NCBI GenBank assembly: GCA_029260235.1
Contig: JAJDDP010000100.1
Span: 1 to 64,000 of the forward strand
DNA: 64,000 nucleotides
DNA from: Phycisphaerae bacterium
Lineage (GTDB): Bacteria > Planctomycetota > Phycisphaerae > UBA1845
Direction of reading: 5' to 3'
In this document: one piece after another, positions 54,001-64,000 of the stretch
How the letters are laid out: each line of letters opens with the position of its first letter
Numbering within the stretch: position 1 is the first letter of the stretch
Position numbers and translations under genes: made by a program
The notes under the pieces: model-generated
Databases searched by the model: none
Told to the model about the DNA's origin: nothing
Seen by the model: the letters and a program-made list of their open reading frames with translations, nothing else

Positions 54001-55182
54001 TTACGTTTGCGGCCCGGTTATATCTGTTTGCAAGAGCGAATAGTCAATCAAGTCCACGTCGCCGTCACAGTCAATGTCGGCACCGCAGCCTGTTTTTTGA
54101 ATAGCGTTCAGGATGCCCAATTGGCCTTGCAGGATAGTCTGTTGAACAGCGGAAAGGCCCGCTAGAGAGCCGTCCTGGACGGCTTGCTTCTCTATGATGG
54201 CGTCAGTAGCGGTGGCAAGCCTGGCTCGTACGTCACCATGCATGCGGACGTTAGTACAATGGCGCACCATATTTGTGATGTAGTTGGCGACCATGAATAG
54301 AGCGTCGGCTGCACCGTCGTGAACTTGCCCCATGCTGCCGAGATGGTCAGTCTTGATTGTAGCCCCGAGGTAACCATGAACCCCGCCCTCGGCGGAAATC
54401 TCAGTCTCTCCCCCTGCAATGTATAGCTTTCCAAGTAGCTTTAATCCGCTGGCAACCAATCCGATATGACGAACCTTCTGGCGTATCAAGTCGTAGCTGT
54501 CTTCAATATACTGGCATCGAACTAGTTCCATGTCCAACCTCGTCAACCCTAGCTCACTATCGCGTACCGCCTGCGCCTCTGTTTGCTGCAATGCATCCTG
54601 AAGTTCCTGCATGCCAGCGGCAGCCTCCGCAAGACGATCGAGCAAGCCCCCGTCGAAGATGTTGGTGTCCCGGGCGGCGTGCCGGTAAAGCGGATATAGG
54701 GCGCGTCCCGGCAGGCCCTGAATCACATTGATGAGCCGTTGAAAATCAACGCTTATGCCGTCCATTCCGGCGATTTCGAACGATGCGTTTAGGAGCGTCT
54801 CAAGGTTCTGAAAAAGTGAGATGAGGTCCTGACGAAACGGCTCGCACTCGGCGAGTGAACACCCGCCGTCGGCAATAAAGTCGCTACGGCCTTCAAGCTG
54901 CTGCCCGAGAACACGTTCGAAGTCCTCGATGGCTTCATTGATCCGTGTTTGGATATCACCGGTGATTCGGTCGATACCGGCGCGCACGTTGTCGCGGGTT
55001 TCTTCAGCAGCGTCGCGGGCTTCCTTGGCTCGGTCTCTTGCTGCCTCGGCTTTATTGGCGGCCTGGGTGGCTGCATCGAGGATCGTGTCCAGAATGTCCG
55101 CATGCACTTGTCCGGACGGAGTCGCGAAAGACAAGACTAGAGTGCATACGGCGATTGGTATCCGAATCATAAGAGGTCTCAT
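54001..55182 (-). CDS. Exported coiled-coil protein with dockerin-like tail
   Basis: A 393-residue secreted protein. After a signal peptide (MIRIPIAVCTLVLSFATPSGQVHA) a long Ala/Glu/Arg-rich coiled coil (about residues 35-100: QAANKAEAARDRAKEARDAAE) precedes a helical middle region. The C-terminus ends in DIDCDGDVDLIDYSLLQTDITG, which resembles half of a type I dockerin repeat (Asp-rich calcium loop) and is frequent at the end of planctomycete exported proteins. GGAG seven bases upstream fits the start. Function unknown; calcium-dependent attachment is a guess from the tail. Confidence 0.75.
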   Translation of the reverse strand: MRPLMIRIPIAVCTLVLSFATPSGQVHADILDTILDAATQAANKAEAARDRAKEARDAAEETRDNVRAGIDRITGDIQTRINEAIEDFERVLGQQLEGRSDFIADGGCSLAECEPFRQDLISLFQNLETLLNASFEIAGMDGISVDFQRLINVIQGLPGRALYPLYRHAARDTNIFDGGLLDRLAEAAAGMQELQDALQQTEAQAVRDSELGLTRLDMELVRCQYIEDSYDLIRQKVRHIGLVASGLKLLGKLYIAGGETEISAEGGVHGYLGATIKTDHLGSMGQVHDGAADALFMVANYITNMVRHCTNVRMHGDVRARLATATDAIIEKQAVQDGSLAGLSAVQQTILQGQLGILNAIQKTGCGADIDCDGDVDLIDYSLLQTDITGPQT

Positions 55183-55789
55183 GTCATATCTCCGTTATGC
55201 CGGAATCGGGCTCTCGGCAGGCGGAATATCCGCCTGAATGGCTCGACCGGCTTTGGCCTCACGTTGACGCGTGAAGACTCGTCGCCCAAAGTCAGGTTTG
55301 GGGCTTCCAAGGCTCATCGCTCCAAGTTCTCAGAGAGCGGTGAGGCGCTTGCTGCCCATCAGTTGCGCACTGGACCCCCGAAACGACGGGGCTCTTTGCT
55401 CAGGTTGCGCGGATGATGTGTGCGAAAGGGACTTCCTCCAGCCAGGCCAACCGTATCAGACGTTGCTCCGAGAATCAATCAAGAGTGCAAAGAACTCGGC
55501 GAAAATGAGAAAAGCAGTCGGGCATCACGGAAAGACAGCCCTTCGGTCTAGAGCGGGGACCACTCTAAGGCGTACCGAGGTTTTGCCAAACCCAATTGCC
55601 CGAGCGCGGTCCGCCGATAAGGAGCCAAAGGACAGCCCGCGCGCCGCTATCGGCAATCTTTGCCTGCTCAAGATTTCTGGAACCGCCGATAGCACCGGAT
55701 GTCGCAGGTCACGACACCCCAGGCACAACATGTAGTCAACCTGGCAAGAGCGGAGAGGCTCATCATGCAGAAAAAAGCGAAAGAAACAT

Positions 55790-55831
55790 TTGACGTTTGG
55801 TCAATGTTAGGTTACACTTGGGTACCTAACA
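55790..55831 (+). promoter_or_regulatory. Promoter with overlapping 8-11-8 inverted repeat
   Basis: TTGACG (55790-55795) and TACACT (55813-55818) are 17 bases apart, a good sigma-70 layout. A perfect inverted repeat, TGTTAGGT...ACCTAACA, spans 55805-55831 and covers the -10 box and start site, where a bound repressor would block initiation. The first gene downstream on this strand is lexA, about 460 bases away, so this may be its promoter with its own operator, or that of an RNA between. Whether LexA binds is not known. Confidence 0.55.
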
Positions 55832-55957
55832 GACTTCAAACGTTTCGAGGCGAGCAGCATGGACTATCACACGGGCGGCAGGCTCTTGACCGAGAGGAAC
55901 GAGTGATGGCAGGGGGAGTAGATCACAGCAGAGCGAGCCGCTTGCCTTTGTGTGTAT

Positions 55958-56002
55958 TCGGCCCCGGAGGCGAATTCCGGACCGCGTGGCTTCCGGGGCC
56001 GA
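55958..56002 (+). ncRNA. Possible structured RNA or attenuator hairpin
   Basis: An 11-bp perfect stem (TCGGCCCCGGA paired with TCCGGGGCCGA) with a 23-base loop, followed by a short T-rich run (TTTCTTC). It lies about 130 bases downstream of the start site predicted from the promoter at 55790. It could end a small RNA or attenuate lexA transcription. It matches none of the known leader or small-RNA classes I checked by eye (T-box, SRP RNA, RNase P RNA, tmRNA). Confidence 0.35.
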
Positions 56003-56287
56003 TTTCTTCGCCTGGGCAACCAAAGAGCAGTAGGGGGGCGGGACCAAATGCCCGGCTGGCAGTGGGGAGTTCGGCGGGGATGCGCCGGGGCGCTCGCCGA
56101 GGCGCTCTGCGGACGGCTCTTCGTCGGGTTTGGTTGCAGGCCAGCGACACTTGCACGTCAATCGCCCGCGGCAGCATTAGGCCATCGTCTGTCTTATCAT
56201 CTGCCGGGCGTCGCCGCGCCCAATCGGTCGATTCCGGCTTGGCCTCCAAGAGAAAACAGCAGACCGTCTTCCTGAGGGAGCAATCCA

Positions 56288-56923
56288 ATGTCCAAAAGTC
56301 CTCGCGGGCACGAACAGCGACGGCTGACCCCCAAGCAACTCCGAGTCCTTACCCTCATTCGCGACGGGAAGCGCAGGAATGGCTTTTCCCCGACGATGCA
56401 GGAGTTGGCCGACGACCTCGGAGTAAGCAAGGTGACGGTCTTCGAGCACGTCGAGGCCCTTCTAAGAAAAGGGTTGCTTCGTCGGATGGCGCACAAGGCA
56501 CGCTCTTTGGAATTGACTGATCACGCGGTCTTCCCGGATCAGTCGGGGGCTCAGATTCCACTGGCAGGGCGCATCGCCGCCGGCCATCCCATCGAAGCGA
56601 TTGAGGATACCGAGACCTTGGATTTGGAAACGGTCTTCGCCAGCCGGTGTGAGACCTATGTGCTGGAGGTCCAAGGGGATAGCATGATTGACGCCCACAT
56701 CCAACCTGGCGACTTCGTCGTCGTCGAACGGCGCAATGACCCAAGGAATGGAGACATAACTGTTGTCCTACTCCAGGATGGCGAAGCAACTCTCAAAGCC
56801 TTCCACCGCCAGGGGCCCAAAATTCGCCTGCAACCGGCCAACGAAGGCTACGAACCCATTTGGGTTACCCCGGGCGAGATCGAGATTCAGGGTGTGGTTG
56901 TGGGTGTCGTTCGTCGGTACTAA
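56288..56923 (+). CDS. lexA: SOS repressor LexA
   Basis: A 211-residue LexA: N-terminal winged helix (LTPKQLRVLTLIRDGKRRNGFSPTMQELADDLGVSKVTVFEHVEAL) and a C-terminal S24 self-cleaving domain. The Ala98-Gly99 scissile bond lies in PLAGRIAAGHPIE; the catalytic Ser132 is in GDSMID and Lys170 in ATLKAF. On DNA damage, RecA filaments trigger the cut and free SOS genes. GGGAG is seven bases before the ATG. The leader upstream is long and may contain its operator (inverted repeat at 55805-55831). Confidence 0.95.
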   Translation: MSKSPRGHEQRRLTPKQLRVLTLIRDGKRRNGFSPTMQELADDLGVSKVTVFEHVEALLRKGLLRRMAHKARSLELTDHAVFPDQSGAQIPLAGRIAAGHPIEAIEDTETLDLETVFASRCETYVLEVQGDSMIDAHIQPGDFVVVERRNDPRNGDITVVLLQDGEATLKAFHRQGPKIRLQPANEGYEPIWVTPGEIEIQGVVVGVVRRY

Positions 56924-57016
56924 GCATCTCTTGGCGGCCTAGATCGATTTCCTGAGAAACTGCTGATGGCTACCTGAACTTAGCTGATCATCTCTGCGAA
57001 TCAGCGATGACGATGA

Positions 57017-59089
<2,073 letters not shown>

Positions 59090-59136
59090 TCGAATCTTGC
59101 TCGCCGCGTAGAGAGTGGCTGGTGATGGCCGATGAT

Positions 59137-59709
59137 TTAGGCGACTGTGGCTGGCTCTTGGATCAAGGCAATTAGATCCCGGATTTCAAAGGGTTTTGCC
59201 AGGAATGCATCAAATCCCTCATGAATGAGGGCTTGTCCTTGTCCGCGGGCGTGGCCTCCGCTTGTGGCGATCAGCTTGACATCGCGAAGTTTCTCATGCG
59301 TCCGCAGGGTGCGGGCAAACTCACGAGGAATGATGTCGGGCAAGGTAGCATCCACGATAACGGCTGAGGGTGCTCTGTTGCCAACTTGGATGCCGGCCTC
59401 AAAAGCGGTTGAGCTAATTGCAACTTCATAATCCCCATTGGCTTCGAGCGATTCCTTGATTACTTGGGCGAGGGACAAGTCGCTATCTACGACCAGCAGA
59501 AAAATCTGGTTGCTCAAGAGATCATCCATAGGAATGCTGTGTGTCTGCATGAACTGCATGAGCTGTGGCTTGGGGATCCGACGATCACGGCTGCCGGGGA
59601 TTCGATAGCCTCGGAGCTGCCCGCTGTCGAACCACTTGGAAACTGTCCGTGGCGCAACGTTGCAGATCTTGGCTACTTCACCAGTTGTATAAACGTCCTT
59701 GCCGTTCAC
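59137..59709 (-). CDS. HTH-receiver response regulator
   Basis: A 190-residue regulator with the domains in unusual order: an excisionase/MerR-like HTH (residues 5-60: YTTGEVAKICNVAPRTVSKWFDSGQLRGYRIPGSRDRRI) before a receiver domain (residues 70-185). The receiver has the acid pocket (VVDSD), the phospho-acceptor Asp in IVDATLPD, the Thr/Ser (IATSGG) and Lys (LAKPF) residues. The start is GTG. It would be activated by a histidine kinase not present nearby. This HTH-first fusion is common in planctomycetes. Confidence 0.9.
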   Translation of the reverse strand: MNGKDVYTTGEVAKICNVAPRTVSKWFDSGQLRGYRIPGSRDRRIPKPQLMQFMQTHSIPMDDLLSNQIFLLVVDSDLSLAQVIKESLEANGDYEVAISSTAFEAGIQVGNRAPSAVIVDATLPDIIPREFARTLRTHEKLRDVKLIATSGGHARGQGQALIHEGFDAFLAKPFEIRDLIALIQEPATVA

Positions 59710-60122
59710 GCTGTTCGCTCTATCTTGGCCTAACCACGTCAGACAAACTCTTTGAGATCGTCGAATTCACCCTAGGCTACCACAATCGCTGTCGCTCAAA
59801 GCGGCAGCCATGTGGGCCAAACCCCTCTGTACATTCAATGTCGGCCACATCTAGAAGTCCAATCACTCAAAAACAATGCCCGTCCAATGCGCACAGCCAA
59901 GCGACTTTCTATTCGGACCTTTGTGCCAGTATAGTCAATCGCTGGCCATTCTGACCTTCGCACTTGCGCGGAGCCGGTGGGGACTCCGATAACCAGAGTC
60001 TCGATTGACCTGCCGTAAAAGCTCCGCTCGCTCAGCCAGAAGTGGGCTTGAGTGGTTGGGGCAATCGCACGGCGTACTCAATGATCGAGCCGAATTGGGT
60101 CTACGACTAGGAGAACCTGCCT
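59710..60122. other. Gene-free stretch
   Basis: About 410 bases between the regulator gene and the polytopic membrane protein gene, both minus strand. The ORFs through it are antisense-like and lack features. It should hold the regulator's promoter; no good box pair could be chosen and no hairpin was noted. Confidence 0.4.
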
Positions 60123-61673
60123 TTATTCGGCAGCCTCAAGAATCTCCCCACGAGGCAGGGCGGCAGCCAATTGCGAAGGCGCTTGCGGATCGGGCAGGCT
60201 TGCTTCCTGTCGGGACCAACGCCGACCCACCTTCGGGAGGGCATAGATCATCGTGGCAACGCAGACCGCGACAGCTGCCAGTCGGAGGCGGCGATGGTTC
60301 TTGACCGCTTCGGGTTCGTGGATAATCACGGTTCCACCGACGGCTGCTAACGAGAGGGCCAAGGCTGCCAAGAGGGAAAACCCACGGCGAACCTCTTCGT
60401 TGGCCAACGACGACAACATGGCGCCGCCTGACGCAACGGCCAAGGTGAGCGAGAGCAGGGCAGTGCCGGTGGCCGCTTTGCTACCAGCCCGGCAAAGCAC
60501 GGTCGTCTGGCCGTACGCCAGTGCGTAGCCTAGAACAAGCGATGAAAAGCAGCCCCAGGCGAAGAAACCCACCGTTGCCCGGTCAACGGTAATCGGGGAT
60601 CCAAGCCCAATTGCAGGAATGGTGATCCCGACTGCTACGGCCAATCCGGCCAGGGTGCATGCCAATCCCAGGGAGCCAGTCGTCGGTGATCGGCCCGCGT
60701 TCACGGCGAGGCCTAGGATCATGCCAATACCTGCTAGTACCAGCAGGATTCCCTGTCCAGCCACACTGCCGGGCATTAGGGCGAAGGATTCATAGAGTCC
60801 TCCCCAAACGACAATAGTGCCGGCCGTCGCCAGGGCTAACCACGCAGTTGTCACACGGGTCAGGATGGGGGCGTGGTCTCGCAGGTCGGGAACTGAGAAG
60901 GCGACAATGGATTCAATCGGCAGCCCATTGACTAGGAGCGCGCTGGAGCGCCAGCCTGCGACAAGAGCGATGATGAGAATCGGGATCGAAGCCGCGAGGG
61001 CGAGGGCACGGCAAGGAACGCCTGCCTCCAAGGCCCAGCTGCTGGCAACGGCGGCTGCACCTGCTCCAACCAATGCCCAGCCGGAAGGGCCGAAGTCCCA
61101 GGTGTGCCCAGGGGCGGCTAGGCGGTGGAAACAACTTTGCATGATGCCGAGCGGCAGCACCACCGGCAACAAGGCCAAGGTGATGAGTAGCAATTGAACG
61201 CCGCCGAGCAGATGCGTCGGCCAAAGAAAGTTTCGCTCGACTCGAATGAATCCGTGCTCGATGGCTGAAATCCAGGTGGGCATGATCACCAAGAGCAGCC
61301 CAGCCGCCAGTGAGCACACCGCCAAGGTTGCCCAAAGCAGCGGCAGATCACCCGAGGCTGCCAAACGGAGTATGGGTCCGCGGTTGCGAAGCCAATCAGC
61401 GAGCCTGAGTGGAATCAGGTGTCCAACAGAAAGGCAAAAAAGACCAGCCCCTGCTACGGCTGCACCGAACGGAGACGGTGATAGAGTTTCTGCGAAGCGT
61501 TGAGTCAGCCCCGCGAGAAGCAATCCCACGCCTAGTCCGCCTAAAAAGGCCAGGCCAGCGCATATGGAGTAGGCGCGCGTACCCGAGGATGGGGCCGCTA
61601 GCGCCTTTCGCTTTGCGGCTGGCGCCTTGGAGGTGTGCTGTTTCTTGCGGCTTCGTGCCCGCGACGGTGGCAT
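60123..61673 (-). CDS. Polytopic membrane protein, MFS-like
   Basis: A 516-residue protein with roughly 12 membrane segments after a basic cytosolic N-terminus (RARSRKKQHTSKAPAAKRK). Overall it resembles the membrane part of MFS-like or spermidine-synthase-linked transporters, but no diagnostic motif is present. GGAGG lies five bases before the ATG. The gene stands alone. Substrate and role are unknown. Confidence 0.75.
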   Translation of the reverse strand: MPPSRARSRKKQHTSKAPAAKRKALAAPSSGTRAYSICAGLAFLGGLGVGLLLAGLTQRFAETLSPSPFGAAVAGAGLFCLSVGHLIPLRLADWLRNRGPILRLAASGDLPLLWATLAVCSLAAGLLLVIMPTWISAIEHGFIRVERNFLWPTHLLGGVQLLLITLALLPVVLPLGIMQSCFHRLAAPGHTWDFGPSGWALVGAGAAAVASSWALEAGVPCRALALAASIPILIIALVAGWRSSALLVNGLPIESIVAFSVPDLRDHAPILTRVTTAWLALATAGTIVVWGGLYESFALMPGSVAGQGILLVLAGIGMILGLAVNAGRSPTTGSLGLACTLAGLAVAVGITIPAIGLGSPITVDRATVGFFAWGCFSSLVLGYALAYGQTTVLCRAGSKAATGTALLSLTLAVASGGAMLSSLANEEVRRGFSLLAALALSLAAVGGTVIIHEPEAVKNHRRLRLAAVAVCVATMIYALPKVGRRWSRQEASLPDPQAPSQLAAALPRGEILEAAE

Positions 61674-62272
61674 GGATGCCTCCGCGAATCCGTTCGATAC
61701 TCATGTTGATCTGACGGTTACGGTAGAATCACCTTCCGGTCCCACCGAAGAAGCGGTAACCACCTTCGCCAAATGTACCACCAAAGCAGCCATGAGGTCC
61801 AGGATATAAGCGGCGGGCAGTTCTGTTGCGCGCAACCCCATGCCCTGCGTCCGACACCCAAATGGGACGGCCATTCTGGCTTGAGATCCGGGAAATCGGC
61901 TGGGCCTTATCGCGGACAAAATCCGACAAGAATCGGCGACGCCTACCTAGTGCCTATGACGTCTCTTTAACTGAACGAACAACCGAGCCAGCCCATTGCC
62001 CTGGGGGCTGATGCTCGATCAACGAGACACCGACCACCGCCGGAACCAACGCACCGGCACTATTGACGCAGGCTGGGAAGATTCCCTTCTTCCCAGCCTG
62101 CGTACCCTCCATTCTGGGCGTGTTCCTCTCAGAAATACGTTCGTCTCTCAGATCCATCCGGGTCGATCTGGCGCTATTGGTCCAACTAATCCTTGCAAAC
62201 GGCCGACATCCGGGTGAACATAGGCCGTCCAGTTGATTTTGAAGCATCGACCCTGATTCTGGGAGACTTGTT
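61674..62272. other. Divergent intergenic region
   Basis: About 600 bases between the membrane protein gene (minus) and the CBS gene (plus). It holds a perfect 15-bp hairpin at 62066-62103 and no convincing gene. The ORF on the minus strand from 62667 to 61954 is a shadow of the CBS gene. Confidence 0.45.
62066..62103. terminator. Long perfect hairpin
   Basis: A perfect 15-bp stem (ACGCAGGCTGGGAAG with its complement) around an eight-base loop (ATTCCCTT). No T-run follows on either strand, so it is not a standard terminator; a factor-binding or RNA-structural role is possible. It lies 170 bases before the CBS gene. Confidence 0.35.
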
Positions 62273-62707
62273 GTGCCAACCGCTGAGACCGTTCTGAATC
62301 GGAAGGGTGGATCGGTAGTTACGGTCCAAAGGCAATGTACCGTCCTCGAAGCCGCCAAAATCATGAATGAGAAGAGGATCGGTGCGGTCATCGTCGTTGA
62401 AGGAGAGACTGCTTCGGGCATTTTTACTGAACGAGATGTTCTGACCCGCATCGTTGCGAAGCAGGAGGATCCTGCCAAGATCCTCGTTGGCGACGTGATG
62501 ACTACGCCGATGGCTTGCTGCACTCGGGCGACCAAACTGGCAGAATGCAAAACCGTGATGACTGAAAAGAAAATCCGCCACTTGCCGGTCGTCGAAGGTG
62601 GGACGCTGTATGGCATGATCTCCAGCGGCGACGTCTTGGCCCATGAAGTTGCCTCCCAAGAGAACACAATTCGCTACTTGAATGACTATCTGTACGGACG
62701 CAGCTGA
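62273..62707 (+). CDS. Two-CBS-domain protein
   Basis: A 144-residue protein made of a pair of CBS domains (VLEAAKIMNEKRIGAVIVVEG...GIFTERDVLTRIV, then KTVMTEKKIRHLPVVEGGTLYGMISSGDVL), which form a Bateman module that binds adenosine nucleotides. The GTG start follows GGAG at seven bases. The protein it controls is unknown. It is followed after 15 bases by the PEGA lipoprotein gene. Confidence 0.93.
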   Translation: MPTAETVLNRKGGSVVTVQRQCTVLEAAKIMNEKRIGAVIVVEGETASGIFTERDVLTRIVAKQEDPAKILVGDVMTTPMACCTRATKLAECKTVMTEKKIRHLPVVEGGTLYGMISSGDVLAHEVASQENTIRYLNDYLYGRS

Positions 62708-62722
62708 TCCCCCCCAGATGTC

Positions 62723-63220
62723 GTGCACGATTGGAAGCTTCGAATGACTTCGACGAATTCTCTATATCCACTTAGCCCCGGAAATGGCAAACGGCATTCA
62801 GTTTGGGAATACCGTCTACATCTCCTGTGTGCTCTGGTGCTTGGCCTTAGTGGACTTATTACCGCTGGCTGCGTTCGTCGCACGCTGACCATCAATACCG
62901 AACCCGCGGGTGCACTGCTTTTCCTCAACGATGAAGAAGTGGGGCGAACTCCGGTGACAACCGATTTCCTCTGGTATGGGGACTACGACGTCATCATTCG
63001 TCACGACGGCTACGAAACACTCCAGACCAACTTGGTTCTCAAGCTGCCGTGGTATCAGCTTGTTCCGATCGATTTTTTTGCCGAAGTCCTATGGCCCGGT
63101 CGGATCGTTGATTGCCGCGTGCAATCCTTTGAATTGGTGCAGGCCAAGCCGCCGGATCGCTCAGAGATGCTTGAGCGCGCCCAAGTCCTTCGCGATCAGG
63201 CGTTAAACGCAAGCGAGTAA
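62723..63220 (+). CDS. PEGA-domain lipoprotein
   Basis: A lipoprotein of about 165 residues with a lipobox (LITAGC) near residue 50 after a long N-terminus. The PEGA domain is clear: LTINTEPAGALLFLNDEEVGRTPVTTDFLWYGDYDVIIRHDGYE. This is a surface beta domain. The GTG at 62723 gives a long lead of 35 polar residues before the hydrophobic stretch; an ATG at 62744 is an alternative. The end is a helical tail. Confidence 0.82.
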   Translation: MHDWKLRMTSTNSLYPLSPGNGKRHSVWEYRLHLLCALVLGLSGLITAGCVRRTLTINTEPAGALLFLNDEEVGRTPVTTDFLWYGDYDVIIRHDGYETLQTNLVLKLPWYQLVPIDFFAEVLWPGRIVDCRVQSFELVQAKPPDRSEMLERAQVLRDQALNASE

Positions 63221-63267
63221 CCGATCGACTTCTTCCTATTTGGCCATGGCAACATGGTTGACGCAAG

Positions 63268-64000
63268 CTATGCCGGTGGCATTGAAACCCTGATGCGGGA
63301 GGCGTTCGACTTGGCGGCATTGATCATCAAGCCGGCAGCACCGATGAGGCCCGCATCATTGTGCAGCGCCGTGATCACGATTCGGGGCCTGTCGTCCACC
63401 AGTTTCCAAGTCAGCTTGTCGAAGTGATCGCGCACCGGACCGAGTAATAGGTCTCCAGCTGCGCTCATCCCACCTCCGAGCACTACCAGCGCCGGGTTGA
63501 AAGCGTGTTGCACGTTCACACAGCCGATGGCGAGGTAACGGCAGGCGTCATCCCAGATTTCCTTGGCGACCTTGTCACCGGTGCCCACAGCTTGGGCGAC
63601 GCGCTCAGCAGTGATGGCCTCTACGCCGCCTTCCATGGTGGCTAGGCAGGAGTCCTCACCCGCTTTGATCCGCTCGGCAGCACGGGTGGCCACATTTCCG
63701 GCAGATGCATAGCGCTCGAGGCAGCCACGTTGACCGCATGTGCAAGGAATGCCGTTTGGTTCGACGATGGTGTGGCCCAACTCGGCTGCGTTCTCAAAAT
63801 GCCCATGGAGCAATTGCCCGCCAATCACAACGCCAGCACCGATTCCCGTGCCCAGGGTGAACAAGACCATCGAGTCAATGTTCTTCCCCACGCCGACCCA
63901 GTATTCGCCAAACGCGGCCGCATCTGCGTCATTGGTCAAGATGGCTGGTAGACGTGTACGCGACGCTACCCGATCTCGCAGGGCTATATTCTGGAAGCCC
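63268..64000 (-). CDS. ROK family sugar kinase (partial)
   Basis: A ROK-family sugar kinase or repressor, cut at the 5' end by the window. The frame is open to base 64000 (upstream residues GFQNIALRDR...LPAILTNDADAAAFGE), so the track start at 63939 (a TTG) is not the true start. Features: ILTNDADAAAFGE with the catalytic Asp, GTGIGAGVVIGGQLLHG for phosphate binding, and the ROK zinc motif CTCGQRGCLERYAS. The sugar is probably a hexose such as glucose. No DNA-binding domain can be seen in the part present. Confidence 0.92.
   Translation of the reverse strand, partial: GFQNIALRDRVASRTRLPAILTNDADAAAFGEYWVGVGKNIDSMVLFTLGTGIGAGVVIGGQLLHGHFENAAELGHTIVEPNGIPCTCGQRGCLERYASAGNVATRAAERIKAGEDSCLATMEGGVEAITAERVAQAVGTGDKVAKEIWDDACRYLAIGCVNVQHAFNPALVVLGGGMSAAGDLLLGPVRDHFDKLTWKLVDDRPRIVITALHNDAGLIGAAGLMINAAKSNASRIRVSMPPA

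Larger units (their letters stand above)
55183..56287. other. Gene-free stretch ahead of lexA
   Basis: About 1.1 kb between the exported coiled-coil gene (minus) and lexA (plus). The long ORFs through it (for example 55699-56520) have a Ser/Arg-rich composition and end inside lexA in another frame, so I reject them. What can be supported is a promoter with an overlapping inverted repeat at 55790-55831 and a strong hairpin at 55958-56002. Confidence 0.5.

Noticed and set aside
55958-56008. T-box or other known leader RNA
   Set aside because: The AGGGTGG-ACCGCG T-box core is missing; only an isolated ACCGCG occurs in the loop.
55699-56520. 273-codon plus-strand ORF ahead of and into lexA
   Set aside because: Ser/Arg-rich composition, no family likeness, and it runs through the lexA start in another frame.

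Overview
The window looks like chromosomal sequence from a planctomycete, most likely class Phycisphaerae; this is inferred from gene content only. Pointers are a Pkn-type Ser/Thr kinase with a TPR tail, a zinc-ribbon membrane protein with the CGYDL...CPECG signature, a prepilin-like protein with an H-X9-DG tail, tandem NfeD proteins beside a FloA flotillin, an exosortase-type gene, a secreted protein ending in a half-dockerin-like Asp repeat, and an HTH domain placed N-terminal to a receiver domain. Genes are short-spaced, on both strands, in small operons. I saw no tRNA, rRNA, CRISPR, insertion sequence, phage or plasmid backbone.

Layout. 0-5 kb: ABC ATPase, an HNG-repeat lipoprotein, a small winged-helix-like protein, a C39-like peptidase lipoprotein translationally coupled to a small exported protein, and an M29 aminopeptidase. 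5-10 kb: ArfB ribosome rescue factor, Ser/Thr kinase, gamma-carbonic-anhydrase-like protein and a lipoprotein. 10-17 kb: polysaccharide deacetylase and methyltransferase, spondin-domain protein, zinc-ribbon protein, a PadR regulator with a membrane protein behind an operator-like palindrome, and a lone sucC. 17-26 kb: AsmA-like protein, aroC, PilZ-like protein, an exosortase-type protein with a Cys-less paralogue, an LPP20-like protein and a CHASE2 cyclase, then a prepilin-like gene. 26-32 kb: a 111-nt folD remnant, a secreted protein, folD and valS.

32-45 kb: CbpA-type DnaJ, small membrane protein, TPR protein and SDR in one run; a zinc-ribbon orphan; then the NfeD-NfeD-FloA set with a membrane protein, a GspE/PilB ATPase and a DUF4139 protein. 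45-53 kb: thioredoxin-like protein, a TPR hydrolase whose end is frameshifted, a non-canonical Nramp homologue, an acyl-CoA dehydrogenase-like protein, a glutamine amidotransferase-like protein, a gene split by an in-frame TAG, FxsA and a cupin. 53-64 kb: a secreted coiled-coil/dockerin-like protein, a 1.1-kb non-coding stretch with a well-formed promoter, palindrome and hairpin before lexA, then ligA, an HTH-receiver regulator, a polytopic membrane protein, CBS and PEGA proteins and a ROK kinase cut by the window edge.

No single large novel system is evident. The most unusual items are the exosortase-like pair, the folD remnant whose six differences from folD are all synonymous, the operator/hairpin region ahead of lexA, the C39-like peptidase/small protein pair, the Nramp homologue without the classical metal-site motifs, and two disrupted genes. 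Starts were moved from the ORF track where a Shine-Dalgarno sequence, signal peptide or family N-terminus argued for it.
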